Positions 1-5,799 of a DNA stretch of 10,300 nt are shown piece by piece; positions within the stretch are counted from its first letter, which is position 1, and each line of letters opens with the position of its first letter. This DNA comes from an uncultured Oscillospiraceae bacterium. Its GTDB lineage: Bacteria; Bacillota; Clostridia; Oscillospirales; Oscillospiraceae. The notes under the pieces are model-generated. The model was not told the origin of the DNA. It made no database searches and saw nothing but the letters and a program-made list of their open reading frames with translations. The stretch lies in NCBI GenBank assembly GCA_910583885.1, contig CAJUAC010000082.1, positions 1-10,300 on the forward strand, given 5' to 3'. The position numbers were made by a program, and so were the translations under genes.

Positions 1-2
1 AT

Positions 3-92
3 TGGGACAATACTTCCTGGGCCGGCGTGTTCGCGCTCAATCTGGATTGCTCGCGCGCGCACAGCAATCACAATGTTGGTTTCCGCGCCGCT
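3..92 (+). repeat. DGR variable repeat (or template repeat), 5' partial
   Basis: This is the segment that would take part in mutagenic homing. Codons where templates usually carry AAY instead read GAC, ACT, TCC, GAT, TGC and CAC, each explicable by A-to-N changes from an AAC/AAT/AGC-rich template. Only about 15 of the first 90 bases are A, low for a template. This favours a variable repeat already diversified. Its position about 175 bases before the RT start is where a template often sits, so a TR cannot be excluded. No second copy was seen elsewhere in the window. Confidence 0.55.
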
Positions 93-221
93 TCACCCTC
101 GCAGCCAGATACTCAAGGCTCACGGGCTTTGTTTCAGCGCAGAGGGGATAAAGGGATTTGCCCCCGGCCTGAAGCCATAAGGCGGAGGGCAAAAACAAAA
201 TTTCATGGAAGCCGCCAGTAG
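3..221 (+). CDS. C-terminal end of a DGR variable (target) protein, 5' partial
   Basis: The open frame enters from the left edge and ends at TAG 219-221. The visible start reads WDNTSWAGVFALNLDC, then SRAHSNHNVGFRAA, then a basic tail of about 42 residues rich in Arg and Lys. A W-x-N...AGVF.LNL...NVGFR ending is typical of the C-type-lectin-fold variable proteins diversified by DGRs, whose variable residues line the ligand-binding face. In phages these are usually receptor-binding or tail-associated proteins. A DGR-type reverse transcriptase begins 47 bases downstream on the same strand, which supports the assignment. The basic tail is not part of the lectin motif and may be poorly conserved. 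The alternative is that this stretch is the non-translated template repeat (TR), in which case the reading frame is incidental. The start of the gene lies outside the window. Confidence 0.62.
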   Translation, partial: WDNTSWAGVFALNLDCSRAHSNHNVGFRAASPSQPDTQGSRALFQRRGDKGICPRPEAIRRRAKTKFHGSRQ

Positions 222-252
222 CCCGGCCGGGCGAGAGCCGTGACACATGAAA
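181..252 (+). other. Structured spacer between variable repeat and RT
   Basis: The spacer holds a perfect 12-bp palindrome GCCCGGCCGGGC at 221-232. A 7-bp arm TTTCATG (201-207) is exactly complementary to CATGAAA (246-252), enclosing the palindrome. A further possible arm is GGCGG (181-185) with CCGCC (212-216). In the studied Bordetella phage DGR the RNA around the template and leading into the RT gene is structured and needed for cDNA priming. Whether this spacer plays that role is inference. Confidence 0.4.
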
Positions 253-268
253 CTTTTTGGAGATCAGG

Positions 269-1447
269 ATGAAATCCATCAAGCACATCAAAGAAAAAGT
301 CACCGACTATGACAACCTATATAAGGCATACCTGAAGGCCCGGAGGAGCAAACGCTTTAGACCAGAGGTTCTTGAGTTCAGCGCGAATCTGGAGGATAAC
401 CTGCACGATTTGCAGACTGAACTGAGGGATATGACCTATAAGCCGGGCAAATACTACAAGCGAGTGATTCACGATCCGGTGGATCGGCTGATCATGTGGC
501 AGGCATTCATCCACCGAGTGGTGCAGTGGGCGGTCTACCGGGTGATTAACCCTGCCTTTGTCCAGGGCTACATTGAGGATTCCTTTGCCTGCATTCAAGG
601 GCGAGGGACAGACGCAGCGGCCCAGCGCCTGTTTTATTTCATGCAGCAGGACGGGCGCATTGAAAAAAACTCCGGCCTCGATCCTGATGGTCATCCGAAT
701 CGGCGCTTTTACCTTCAGAAGATGGACGTCAGCAAGTTCTTCTATCGGATCGACCACCAAGTATCCCTTGATTTGGTTGGGAAGAAATGTAACTATGACC
801 CTTGGCTCATGTGGATCATGGATCTGTTCGTGAATGCCGAGGGTGAGAAATTTGGCTTTCCTCCGGGGAAGGGTGTCAAGGACATCACGCCGGATGAGAT
901 GGTGGCCGACAAGGGGCTGGCCGTTGGGAGTTTATTGAATCAAATGCTGGCAAACGTCAACATGAACGAGGTTGACCACTTTGTGAAACGCCAGCTCCGG
1001 GTGCATCAATATGTGCGCTATGTGGATGATTCTGTCATGCTCTCCGACAGCAAGGCCCAGCTTTTGGAGTGGCGGCACCGTGTCGAGGATTTCACGGCAG
1101 AGCGGTTGAAGCTGGAGCTGAACCCCAAGAAGACCTTTATCCAGCCCATCTCCCATGGGATAGACTTTTGCCAATACCGCATTTACCCAGATCATATTAA
1201 GCTGAAAAAATCAACCGCCCTTCGGATGAAGCGGAATCTGAAACGGATTCAAAATCTATACGCCGAGGGCAAGATAGACCTTGAGCGCGCCCAGCGGACG
1301 GTGACCTCTTACATGGGGCTGCTGTCTCATTGTGACAGCTACCAGCTCCGCAAGACCATTTTCGGGGAGTACAGTGACACTGAATGGACGGAGGGCTGGT
1401 TTTTCCTGAAGCGAAATAGTGAGGATATGGAGGAGCGCAGCGAATAA
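269..1447 (+). CDS. DGR-type reverse transcriptase
   Basis: This 392-aa protein is an RNA-templated DNA polymerase that would copy the template repeat with adenine-specific errors, feeding variation into the variable protein. Visible motifs: motif A FYLQKMDVSKFF (about 147-158) with catalytic D153; GLAVGSLLNQ (216-225), the DGR-type variant of the QG motif found in other RTs; the catalytic box YVRYVDD with D253 and D254; and a C-terminal FCQYRIYP...KLKKS thumb segment followed by SYMGLLSHCDSYQLR, the usual end of DGR RTs. There is no maturase, endonuclease or RNase H extension, which argues against a group II intron. The length is typical of the family. ATG 269 is preferred over an in-frame TTG at 257 because GGAG (259-262) lies 6 bases before it. 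A hairpin terminator follows at 1538. Confidence 0.93.
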   Translation: MKSIKHIKEKVTDYDNLYKAYLKARRSKRFRPEVLEFSANLEDNLHDLQTELRDMTYKPGKYYKRVIHDPVDRLIMWQAFIHRVVQWAVYRVINPAFVQGYIEDSFACIQGRGTDAAAQRLFYFMQQDGRIEKNSGLDPDGHPNRRFYLQKMDVSKFFYRIDHQVSLDLVGKKCNYDPWLMWIMDLFVNAEGEKFGFPPGKGVKDITPDEMVADKGLAVGSLLNQMLANVNMNEVDHFVKRQLRVHQYVRYVDDSVMLSDSKAQLLEWRHRVEDFTAERLKLELNPKKTFIQPISHGIDFCQYRIYPDHIKLKKSTALRMKRNLKRIQNLYAEGKIDLERAQRTVTSYMGLLSHCDSYQLRKTIFGEYSDTEWTEGWFFLKRNSEDMEERSE

Positions 1448-1537
1448 TCGCCGCGCTCCTTTGTTGTACCTATTGCCGAGCAGGCCCAGGAGGTGAGCGC
1501 ATAGGTTTGCAGGCAATATAAACAGAACCGTAGCACA

Positions 1538-1575
1538 GGAGCGTACCACAAAAGTGGTGCGCTCCATTCTTTGTT
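1538..1575 (+). terminator. Rho-independent terminator after the RT gene
   Basis: GGAGCGTACCAC (1538-1549) pairs with GTGGTGCGCTCC (1554-1565), with one G-U pair and an AAAA loop, followed by ATTCTTTGTT. The T-tract is interrupted, so strength is uncertain. Upstream in the same 147-base gap, ACCTAT (1468-1473) can pair with ATAGGT (1501-1506), and TATTGCC (1470-1476) with GGCAATA (1513-1519). No gene is seen between 1448 and 1594. Confidence 0.65.
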
Positions 1576-1594
1576 GAAGGAGATGTAAAAGAAC

Positions 1595-1927
1595 ATGGTC
1601 ATTGAACTCTCGGTTGGTGGGCTGATCACGCTGCTGGGCATTCCCACCGCCATCACAGCGTTCTGCTCCTGGATGCTCCAGCGACGCATCACCAAGAGGG
1701 AGAAAGCCCAGGAGGAGCGAGAGCGGGCCCGTGAGCAGAACGAGGTGCTTATCATCAAGGGCATGGGGGCCGCCATCGCTCTGGGGGAGGCCACGGCGCA
1801 GGCCGTTCAGCGCATCCCGGATGCCCACTGCAACGGTGATATGCACGCCGCCCTGGAGTATGCCCGGAAGGTCAAGCACGAACACAAGGAATTCATGACG
1901 GAGCAGAGCGTCCAGGCGCTCTATTGA
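1595..1927 (+). CDS. Small membrane-anchored phage protein of the lysis module
   Basis: This 110-aa protein has one hydrophobic segment at about residues 5-26 (LSVGGLITLLGIPTAITAFCSW), then a strongly charged stretch rich in Arg, Lys and Glu (about 29-50) likely to form an amphipathic helix or coiled coil, then a mixed C-terminal region. The layout suggests a single-pass inner-membrane protein with a cytoplasmic helical domain. It opens the lysis cassette and runs into the next small membrane gene, whose ATG lies 14 bases after its stop. An AAGGAG ribosome site lies at about 1577, 12 bases before the ATG, a little far. I do not recognise a named family. A holin accessory or antiholin role is inferred from position only. 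Confidence 0.75.
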   Translation: MVIELSVGGLITLLGIPTAITAFCSWMLQRRITKREKAQEERERAREQNEVLIIKGMGAAIALGEATAQAVQRIPDAHCNGDMHAALEYARKVKHEHKEFMTEQSVQALY

Positions 1928-1941
1928 GGGGGTGGAACTGG

Positions 1942-2220
1942 ATGGAGTTCTCCAAGAAAATGCTGGTGCTGCACATCTTCATCTCTGTAATCCTGTGCGG
2001 CATCACCGTGGCCGGAACCCTCCTTGGATGGGATGTCAACGCCGTGGCCGTCCTGGCGGGTACCTCCCTGGTAACGGACGGAACCTGGGGTGGTTTCTAC
2101 CTGTGGAAGTCCAAAAATGAGAACCGGGCCAAGTACGCCCAGCGATTTCTCAAGCAGTTTGCCAGCCAATATGGGGCAGATGTGGCCCTCCGGGCGGCTG
2201 AAATTGTGCTGAAGGACTGA
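1942..2220 (+). CDS. Small two-segment membrane protein, holin-like
   Basis: This 92-aa protein has two hydrophobic segments at about residues 8-28 (LVLHIFISVILCGITVAGTLL) and 33-50, joined by a short turn, then a C-terminal amphipathic region beginning FYLWKSKNENRAKYAQRF. Similar short proteins with a YLWK.KNENR.KYA stretch are, as I recall, common beside endolysins in phages of gut Clostridia. Two membrane segments upstream of the endolysin fit a class II holin or a holin accessory. ATG 1942 is chosen over TTG 1924 because a GAGGGGG purine tract (1926-1932) precedes it at normal spacing. That tract overlaps the stop codon of the upstream gene, suggesting translational coupling. The LLH-type holin downstream means the roles of the two could be divided. 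Confidence 0.75.
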   Translation: MEFSKKMLVLHIFISVILCGITVAGTLLGWDVNAVAVLAGTSLVTDGTWGGFYLWKSKNENRAKYAQRFLKQFASQYGADVALRAAEIVLKD

Positions 2221-2236
2221 GGGGGGGGATTGGAGC

Positions 2237-3925
2237 ATGGACGCAAAAACCAAGACAGAAATTGTGCTGACCGCGCAAAAGATCATTTTCGGGCAAGAGG
2301 GGAATTACGGTTCTGTCAATGCGAACGATAACGGGGCTGTAAGCGTGGGTAAGGTGCAGTGGCACGCTGGACGGGCACTTGCCCTCCTGAAAAAGATTTG
2401 TGCGGCGGAAAGTAGGGCGGCTTCCATCCTGGGGACCGCCCTATATCAAGAGATCACAACAGCAGCGGCGGGCGCATGGAACACCCGGACAGTGAATGCG
2501 GCGGAAAAGGCGGCAATTGGCAGGCTGCTTTCTACCGATGCCGGGAAACGAGTGCAAGATGCCCAGGCGGAAGCGGACGTGGGCGCGTATGTGGATCATG
2601 GCTTGAAAGTAGGCATTGAAGACCCAGCGGCCCTTGTGTATTTTGCAGACTTGGAAAATCAAGGCGGTGGCGGTGCATCTGCAAGGGTGGCGGCCGCCGC
2701 AAAAAAGCCCGTAACGCTGGACACGATACACGCTGCAGCTCTTGCTGATCGCATTATGGGCAAGTACGCAACCAGAAGGAAAAGCGTATACAACGCCGCA
2801 AAAACGGCAGCGACAGGAGGAACCAAGATGAACAAAAAGCCCGTTTCCTATTTGCAAACCGATTCCCGGTGGAAAAACAAGCCCTACCGGGTCAAGGGTG
2901 AGAACGCCACCATCGGCGGCTCCGGCTGCGGCCCCACTGCCGCCGCCATGATCATCGAGACGATGACCGGGAAGAAGTTCACCCCGGAGGATGCTTGCAA
3001 CTGGTCTATGGCCCACGGCTACAAAGCCTTGGGCAACGGTACCTATTACGGCTACTTCAAACCGCAGTTTGCCGAGTTCGGTATTGACTGCGATATGCTG
3101 AACTGGACCAAGACCTACGGCAAGCCTGACCACGCCAACCACAAGAAGGTCGAAGAGATGCTGAAGCAGGGGTATTACTTCATCGCCCTGATGCTGGAGG
3201 GACTCTGGACGTCTGGCGGCCACTTCGTCGTTTTGTGGTGGCAGGACAGTAAAATGCGTATCCTTGACCCGGCCAGCACCAGAGAGGTCCGGCTGAACGG
3301 CGACATCCGCACCTTCCGCAGCCAGTGTGCCTACTACTGGTGGATCGATGCCCGGAAGTTCAACGGGAACGGCACCGCCGTAAAGCCCCCGGTGGCTTCC
3401 AGCGGAACGCCCGCCACTGGCTCCGCGCCTTCCCTTGGGCTGAAAGTCGGTGACATCGTGAACTTCACCGGCACCCAGCACTATTACAGTGCCAACGCCA
3501 GCAAGCCCTCCACCTGTAAGCCGGGGCAGGCCAAGGTCACGCAGATCTACAACAGCAAGCACCCGTACCAGCTCATCGCTGTCAAGGGCGGCGGCTCCAC
3601 CGTCTATGGATGGGTGGATGAAAAGGATATCCAGCCCCCGGCCTTGGCTGCAGTTGATAAGCTGGCCGCGCTGGGGGTTATCAACTCCCCGGACTACTGG
3701 AAACAGGCCGTCTCCGGGGGGAAGGTCAAGTACCTGGATACCTTGCTTACGAAGGCGGCGGCGAAGATCAAGCGGGCCGGTACTCGCGCCAGCACCCCGG
3801 AGGCTGGCGTGGCCGCCCTGGTGGCCGCCAGCGTGATCGACACCCCGGACTATTGGCTGTCCAGCTATGGCACATTCCCCAGCCTGGGGGCGCTGCTGTG
3901 CGCTCTGGGTGGGGCTGTGAAATAA
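2237..3925 (+). CDS. Multidomain endolysin: lysozyme-like plus C39-like peptidase
   Basis: This 562-aa protein would degrade host peptidoglycan at the end of the lytic cycle. Domains in order: an N-terminal lysozyme/chitosanase-like domain (about 1-190) with FGQEGNYGSVNANDNGA and VGKVQWH, E21 being the likely acid; a C39-like papain-fold peptidase (about 200-375) with C231 in GSGCGPTAAAM, H329 in GGHFVVL and D344 in ILDPAS; a Pro/Ser/Thr linker (380-398); an SH3-like wall-binding domain (about 401-467, LKVGDIVNF to YGWVDEKDIQP); and a C-terminal pair of repeats, LAALGVINSPDYW (about 476-488) and LVAASVIDTPDYW (528-540). There is no signal peptide, so export would depend on the holin. GGGGGG lies 12 bases before the ATG. 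An internal AGGAGG and in-frame ATG at residue 198 may give a second product. Codon choice changes at that point, suggesting a fusion. Activity on peptide or glycan bonds is family inference. Confidence 0.88.
   Translation: MDAKTKTEIVLTAQKIIFGQEGNYGSVNANDNGAVSVGKVQWHAGRALALLKKICAAESRAASILGTALYQEITTAAAGAWNTRTVNAAEKAAIGRLLSTDAGKRVQDAQAEADVGAYVDHGLKVGIEDPAALVYFADLENQGGGGASARVAAAAKKPVTLDTIHAAALADRIMGKYATRRKSVYNAAKTAATGGTKMNKKPVSYLQTDSRWKNKPYRVKGENATIGGSGCGPTAAAMIIETMTGKKFTPEDACNWSMAHGYKALGNGTYYGYFKPQFAEFGIDCDMLNWTKTYGKPDHANHKKVEEMLKQGYYFIALMLEGLWTSGGHFVVLWWQDSKMRILDPASTREVRLNGDIRTFRSQCAYYWWIDARKFNGNGTAVKPPVASSGTPATGSAPSLGLKVGDIVNFTGTQHYYSANASKPSTCKPGQAKVTQIYNSKHPYQLIAVKGGGSTVYGWVDEKDIQPPALAAVDKLAALGVINSPDYWKQAVSGGKVKYLDTLLTKAAAKIKRAGTRASTPEAGVAALVAASVIDTPDYWLSSYGTFPSLGALLCALGGAVK
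2815..2830 (+). promoter_or_regulatory. Internal ribosome binding site and ATG inside the endolysin gene
   Basis: AGGAGG (2815-2820) stands 7 bases before an in-frame ATG (2828-2830) that encodes M198. This is a better site than that of the gene itself. Translation from here would give a 365-aa protein containing the C39-like peptidase, the SH3-like domain and the PDYW repeats but no lysozyme-like domain. Confidence 0.65.
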
Positions 3926-3944
3926 ATTATAGGAGGAACCTACC

Positions 3945-4517
3945 ATGAACGAATTCCTGTCCACGTTGCTCCAGGCCGTCATTATCGCGGCCGTTCCCGT
4001 CATCGCCGGGGCCATTGTCAAGGGCGTTAAGGCCCTCGCCAAGAACCTGTCCACCAAGACCGACAGCGAGCTGGCGAAGAAGTATCTGGCCGACGCCGCT
4101 GATGCCATCACCACGGCGGTGTCGCTGGTGAACCAGACGTATGTTGATGGGTTGAAGAAATCCGGCACGTTCACGAAGGAGAACCAGGAGGAGGCCCTGG
4201 GCCGGGCCATCAAGGAAGCGGTCAATTTGATGAGGCATGAAACCCTTGCTTTCCTGAAGGAAGCCTACGGTGATATGAACGACTACCTGGTTAGCCGGAT
4301 TGAGGCCGAGGTCCGGGTACAGAAGCAGCAGGCCAACACCATCATGCTGGGCGAGCCGCTCACCGCCGAGCTGAAGGAGGCCCCCGACGTGACCACCGTG
4401 GCCGCCACCACCGCCGCAGCTACCGCTGCCGCCGTGATTCAGAGTGCCATCCCCCAGACGGCCCCCGCCAGCGCCCCTGACGGCCCCCAGGATGGCGGGG
4501 CAGCCCCGGTAGTATAA
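3945..4517 (+). CDS. LLH-family phage holin
   Basis: This 190-aa protein would form the membrane lesion that releases the endolysin. It has one hydrophobic segment near the N-terminus (about residues 7-25, LLQAVIIAAVPVIAGAIVK), then a long helical region containing ADAADAITTAVSLVNQTYVDGLKKSGTF and KENQEEALGRAIKEAVNL, the layout characteristic of the lactobacillus phage LL-H holin family (Phage_holin_6_1). The C-terminal 45 residues are an Ala/Pro/Thr-rich low-complexity tail, longer than the family core needs. AGGAGG (3931-3936) lies 8 bases before the ATG, and the gene follows the endolysin stop by 19 bases, so it is in the lysis operon. A strong terminator follows. Confidence 0.82.
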   Translation: MNEFLSTLLQAVIIAAVPVIAGAIVKGVKALAKNLSTKTDSELAKKYLADAADAITTAVSLVNQTYVDGLKKSGTFTKENQEEALGRAIKEAVNLMRHETLAFLKEAYGDMNDYLVSRIEAEVRVQKQQANTIMLGEPLTAELKEAPDVTTVAATTAAATAAAVIQSAIPQTAPASAPDGPQDGGAAPVV

Positions 4518-4579
4518 ATTCACGTCCTCACCGTACTCCCTTGCCTGTGGGCCGGGAAACGGCGAACGTGACCGCAGTA

Positions 4580-4618
4580 AAGCCCCCTTGCAGGTTTCGG
4601 CCTGCGAGGGGGCTTTTT
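4580..4618 (+). terminator. Strong rho-independent terminator ending the lysis operon
   Basis: A 15-bp stem joins AAGCCCCCTTGCAGG (4580-4594) and CCTGCGAGGGGGCTT (4601-4615) with one G-U pair, loop TTTCGG, followed by more T (4616-4618). It closes the rightward phage late genes. The 60 bases before it hold no gene. Confidence 0.88.
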
Positions 4619-4628
4619 CGTTTGCGGC

Positions 4629-4647
4629 AAAAACCCAAACGTTTGGG
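4629..4647 (-). terminator. Terminator for the leftward genes, convergent with the lysis terminator
   Basis: CCCAAACGTTTGGG (4634-4647) is a perfect palindrome. Read on the - strand it is followed by TTTTTG (4633-4628). The stem is short (5 bp with a 4-base loop) but the T-run is good. It lies 30 bases beyond the stop of the last leftward gene and faces the rightward terminator at 4580-4618. Confidence 0.6.
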
Positions 4648-4677
4648 AATTTGAAAGGCCGGGCCGGGCTTGGCCTA

Positions 4678-4890
4678 TTAGGACACGTCACACCCGCGGG
4701 CATCAAAAAGCATATTTTCCACGCAGGTGTAGTGCTGGAGCCGGGCCAGTTGCTCCAAAAGGCTATAAATTTCCCGCTCCTTGCTCTCATAGACCTTTGG
4801 GGGCAGGCCACACCCCATCAAATCGTCCATTTCTATCCCGGTCTGGATGTACTCGATTTTCTTGACAATCTCTTTTTTCTGCCTGGTCAT
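4678..4890 (-). CDS. Small uncharacterised helical protein, 70 aa
   Basis: The protein starts MTRQKKEIVKKIEYIQTGIE and continues with a mainly helical sequence, including ESKEREIYSLLEQLARLQHY (about 37-56). Three cysteines (C27, C58, C67) are present, two of them near the end in YTCVENML and ARGCDVS. The start at 4890 is chosen because AGGGGGG precedes it. A longer reading of the same frame would overlap the upstream gene and has the wrong residue composition (Thr/Ser/Arg-rich). It lies 13 bases after the stop of the 92-aa gene and is the second gene of that transcription unit. I do not recognise a family. Cargo or early-function protein is inferred from context only. Confidence 0.7.
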   Translation of the reverse strand: MTRQKKEIVKKIEYIQTGIEMDDLMGCGLPPKVYESKEREIYSLLEQLARLQHYTCVENMLFDARGCDVS

Positions 4891-4903
4891 CGTTCGGCCC
4901 CCC

Positions 4904-5182
4904 TCAGTTCGCCATCGCCCAGGCGATAGCGTGACCGTTGTCCTCGAAGGTGTCCTCGGAAATGCTGACCAACTCGATCTGACCCTCGCAGGTGTGGTCG
5001 TCGGTGGTAAAGCGGTAGATGGCCCCGTAGTAGCTGCGTCCGTTGGGATTGTAGAAGTATCCCGCGACCAGGATGCGGTCGCCGAAGGTGAGGATCGTCC
5101 CGTTGTCAAGGGCCCGCTCCATTTCGAGGTCTTCGGGGGTGGTGGTGGCCGGAATCCGGTAGGTCTTGGCTTTCGTCTTCAT
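4904..5182 (-). CDS. Small uncharacterised protein, 92 aa, first gene of cassette A
   Basis: The sequence begins MKTKAKTYRIPATTTPEDLE and contains a probable beta-rich middle (ILTFGDRILVAGYFYNPNG, SYYGAIYRFTTDD) and an acidic end (ISEDTFEDNGHAIAWAMAN). GGAGGG lies 7 bases before the ATG, which fixes the start. The frame stays open upstream but that part is the promoter leader. It follows regulatory cassette A. Its leader (GGAGGGCAACACC) and first residues (MKTK) closely match those of the + strand gene at 7574, so the two share translation signals. The family is not recognised, though similar short proteins are, as I recall, frequent in mobile elements of gut Clostridia. Confidence 0.75.
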   Translation of the reverse strand: MKTKAKTYRIPATTTPEDLEMERALDNGTILTFGDRILVAGYFYNPNGRSYYGAIYRFTTDDHTCEGQIELVSISEDTFEDNGHAIAWAMAN

Positions 5183-5204
5183 GGTGTTGCCCTCCATTTT
5201 GCTT

Positions 5205-5308
5205 GTTTTCCCTTTCGGTGTACACATATTCGCTCTTAATTCGGATAATAGCAAGTCAATTCGGAGCGTAAACTACACAAATAATCAGGGTTGAAACTGT
5301 GTATATTA
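5205..5308 (-). promoter_or_regulatory. Regulatory cassette A: 40-bp inverted repeat, promoter and leader
   Basis: On the - strand the order is: inverted repeat with half-sites 5298-5308 and 5269-5279 (two mismatches between arms); weak -35 GTTTAC (5273-5268); 17 bp; extended -10 TTGCTATTAT with TATTAT at 5250-5245; then AGAGCGAATATGTG and the leader ACCGAAAGGGAAAAC. One half-site overlaps the -35. This unit has the second leader subtype, shared only with cassette E. Confidence 0.75.
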
Positions 5309-5316
5309 TGACCCGC

Positions 5317-5347
5317 AAAACAAAGGACAGCCCCTTTAGGGCCGCCC
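5317..5347 (-). terminator. Terminator of the 6162-5360 transcription unit
   Basis: On the - strand GGGCGGCCC (5347-5339) pairs with GGGCTGTCC (5333-5325) over 9 bp including two G-U pairs, loop of five bases, then TTTGTTTT (5324-5317). It sits between the stop at 5360 and the operator of the next unit at 5308, isolating the two units. Confidence 0.78.
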
Positions 5348-5359
5348 CCGTGTGATTGC

Positions 5360-5731
5360 TCAAAGCTGGATTTTTTCGCCGGTGATGGCATCCACCGCCG
5401 TGGCGCCCTCACCGAAAGCAGCCCGCATCTCAGCCATTTCCTCGGTGTTGGGGGCCCCTCTCGCCGTCCGGTAGGATTCCAGGTCGGCTTTGACTTCGGC
5501 CTCACGTGCGGCCTGTGTGGCGGCGCTGTCGGCCTTGTCGGTGACCAGCACCAGCATCTCCAGCAGATCATCCATCAAGGCCCGCCCGATGCAGTTCCGG
5601 GCAACCCCGGCCTCGTCAATGGTAATGGCCCCGCTGTCCAGGTCGGCCTTGACCCGCTCCAGTTCTGCCTCGGCCTGCCGCCGCCAAAAGTCCCCCAGGG
5701 CTCCACTCAGTTCCTTTTGAAATCTTGTCAT
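5360..5731 (-). CDS. Uncharacterised acidic helical protein, 123 aa
   Basis: The protein starts MTRFQKELSGALGDFWRRQA, followed by a long helical, coiled-coil-prone stretch (AEAELERVKADLDSG), a DEAGVARN turn, a hydrophobic segment (ALMDDLLEMLVLVTDK, about 51-66) and a conserved-looking end (TEEMAEMRAAFGEGATAVDAITGEKIQL). The last segment resembles the ends of small conserved proteins I recall from Clostridia integrative conjugative elements, but I cannot name a family. GGAGG (5745-5741) precedes the ATG at 5731. The reading frame extends upstream, but that part crosses a 12-bp hairpin and is not expected to be coding. It is the second gene of the cassette B unit and ends before a terminator. 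Confidence 0.78.
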   Translation of the reverse strand: MTRFQKELSGALGDFWRRQAEAELERVKADLDSGAITIDEAGVARNCIGRALMDDLLEMLVLVTDKADSAATQAAREAEVKADLESYRTARGAPNTEEMAEMRAAFGEGATAVDAITGEKIQL

Positions 5732-5758
5732 TGTCAAAACCTCCGTTTTTGGTGTATA

Positions 5759-5792
5759 GGCACCCAGAAGAGCCGTGGCCCTTCTGGGTGCC
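5759..5792 (-). other. Intercistronic hairpin, 12-bp perfect stem
   Basis: GGCACCCAGAAG (5759-5770) and CTTCTGGGTGCC (5781-5792) are exactly complementary with a 10-base loop. It lies between the two genes of the cassette B unit, 8 bases beyond the stop at 5800. No T-run follows on either strand, so simple termination is unlikely. RNA processing or mRNA stabilisation are possibilities. Confidence 0.6.
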
Positions 5793-5799
5793 GGTTGGG

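Noticed and set aside
257..259. TTG start for the RT
   Set aside because: ATG 269 has GGAG at correct spacing and the four extra residues have no support.
222..260. Group II intron remnant suggested by GAGCCGTG near the RT
   Set aside because: The matching half of a domain V hairpin is missing and the RT has DGR motifs without maturase or endonuclease domains.
1256..1885. A 209-codon - strand frame across RT and lysis genes
   Set aside because: It is antisense to two genes with clear motifs and spans the RT terminator.
1924..1926. TTG start for the 92-aa membrane protein
   Set aside because: It would place the GAGGGGG ribosome site inside the coding region; ATG 1942 fits it.
2441..4225. 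A 594-codon open frame on the - strand
   Set aside because: It is the shadow of the endolysin and holin genes, has no ribosome site, and its composition is Gly/Val/Arg-rich as expected from a GC-rich antisense frame.
3927..4811. A 294-codon open frame on the - strand
   Set aside because: It runs through both convergent terminators and is antisense to the LLH holin gene, with no recognisable domain.
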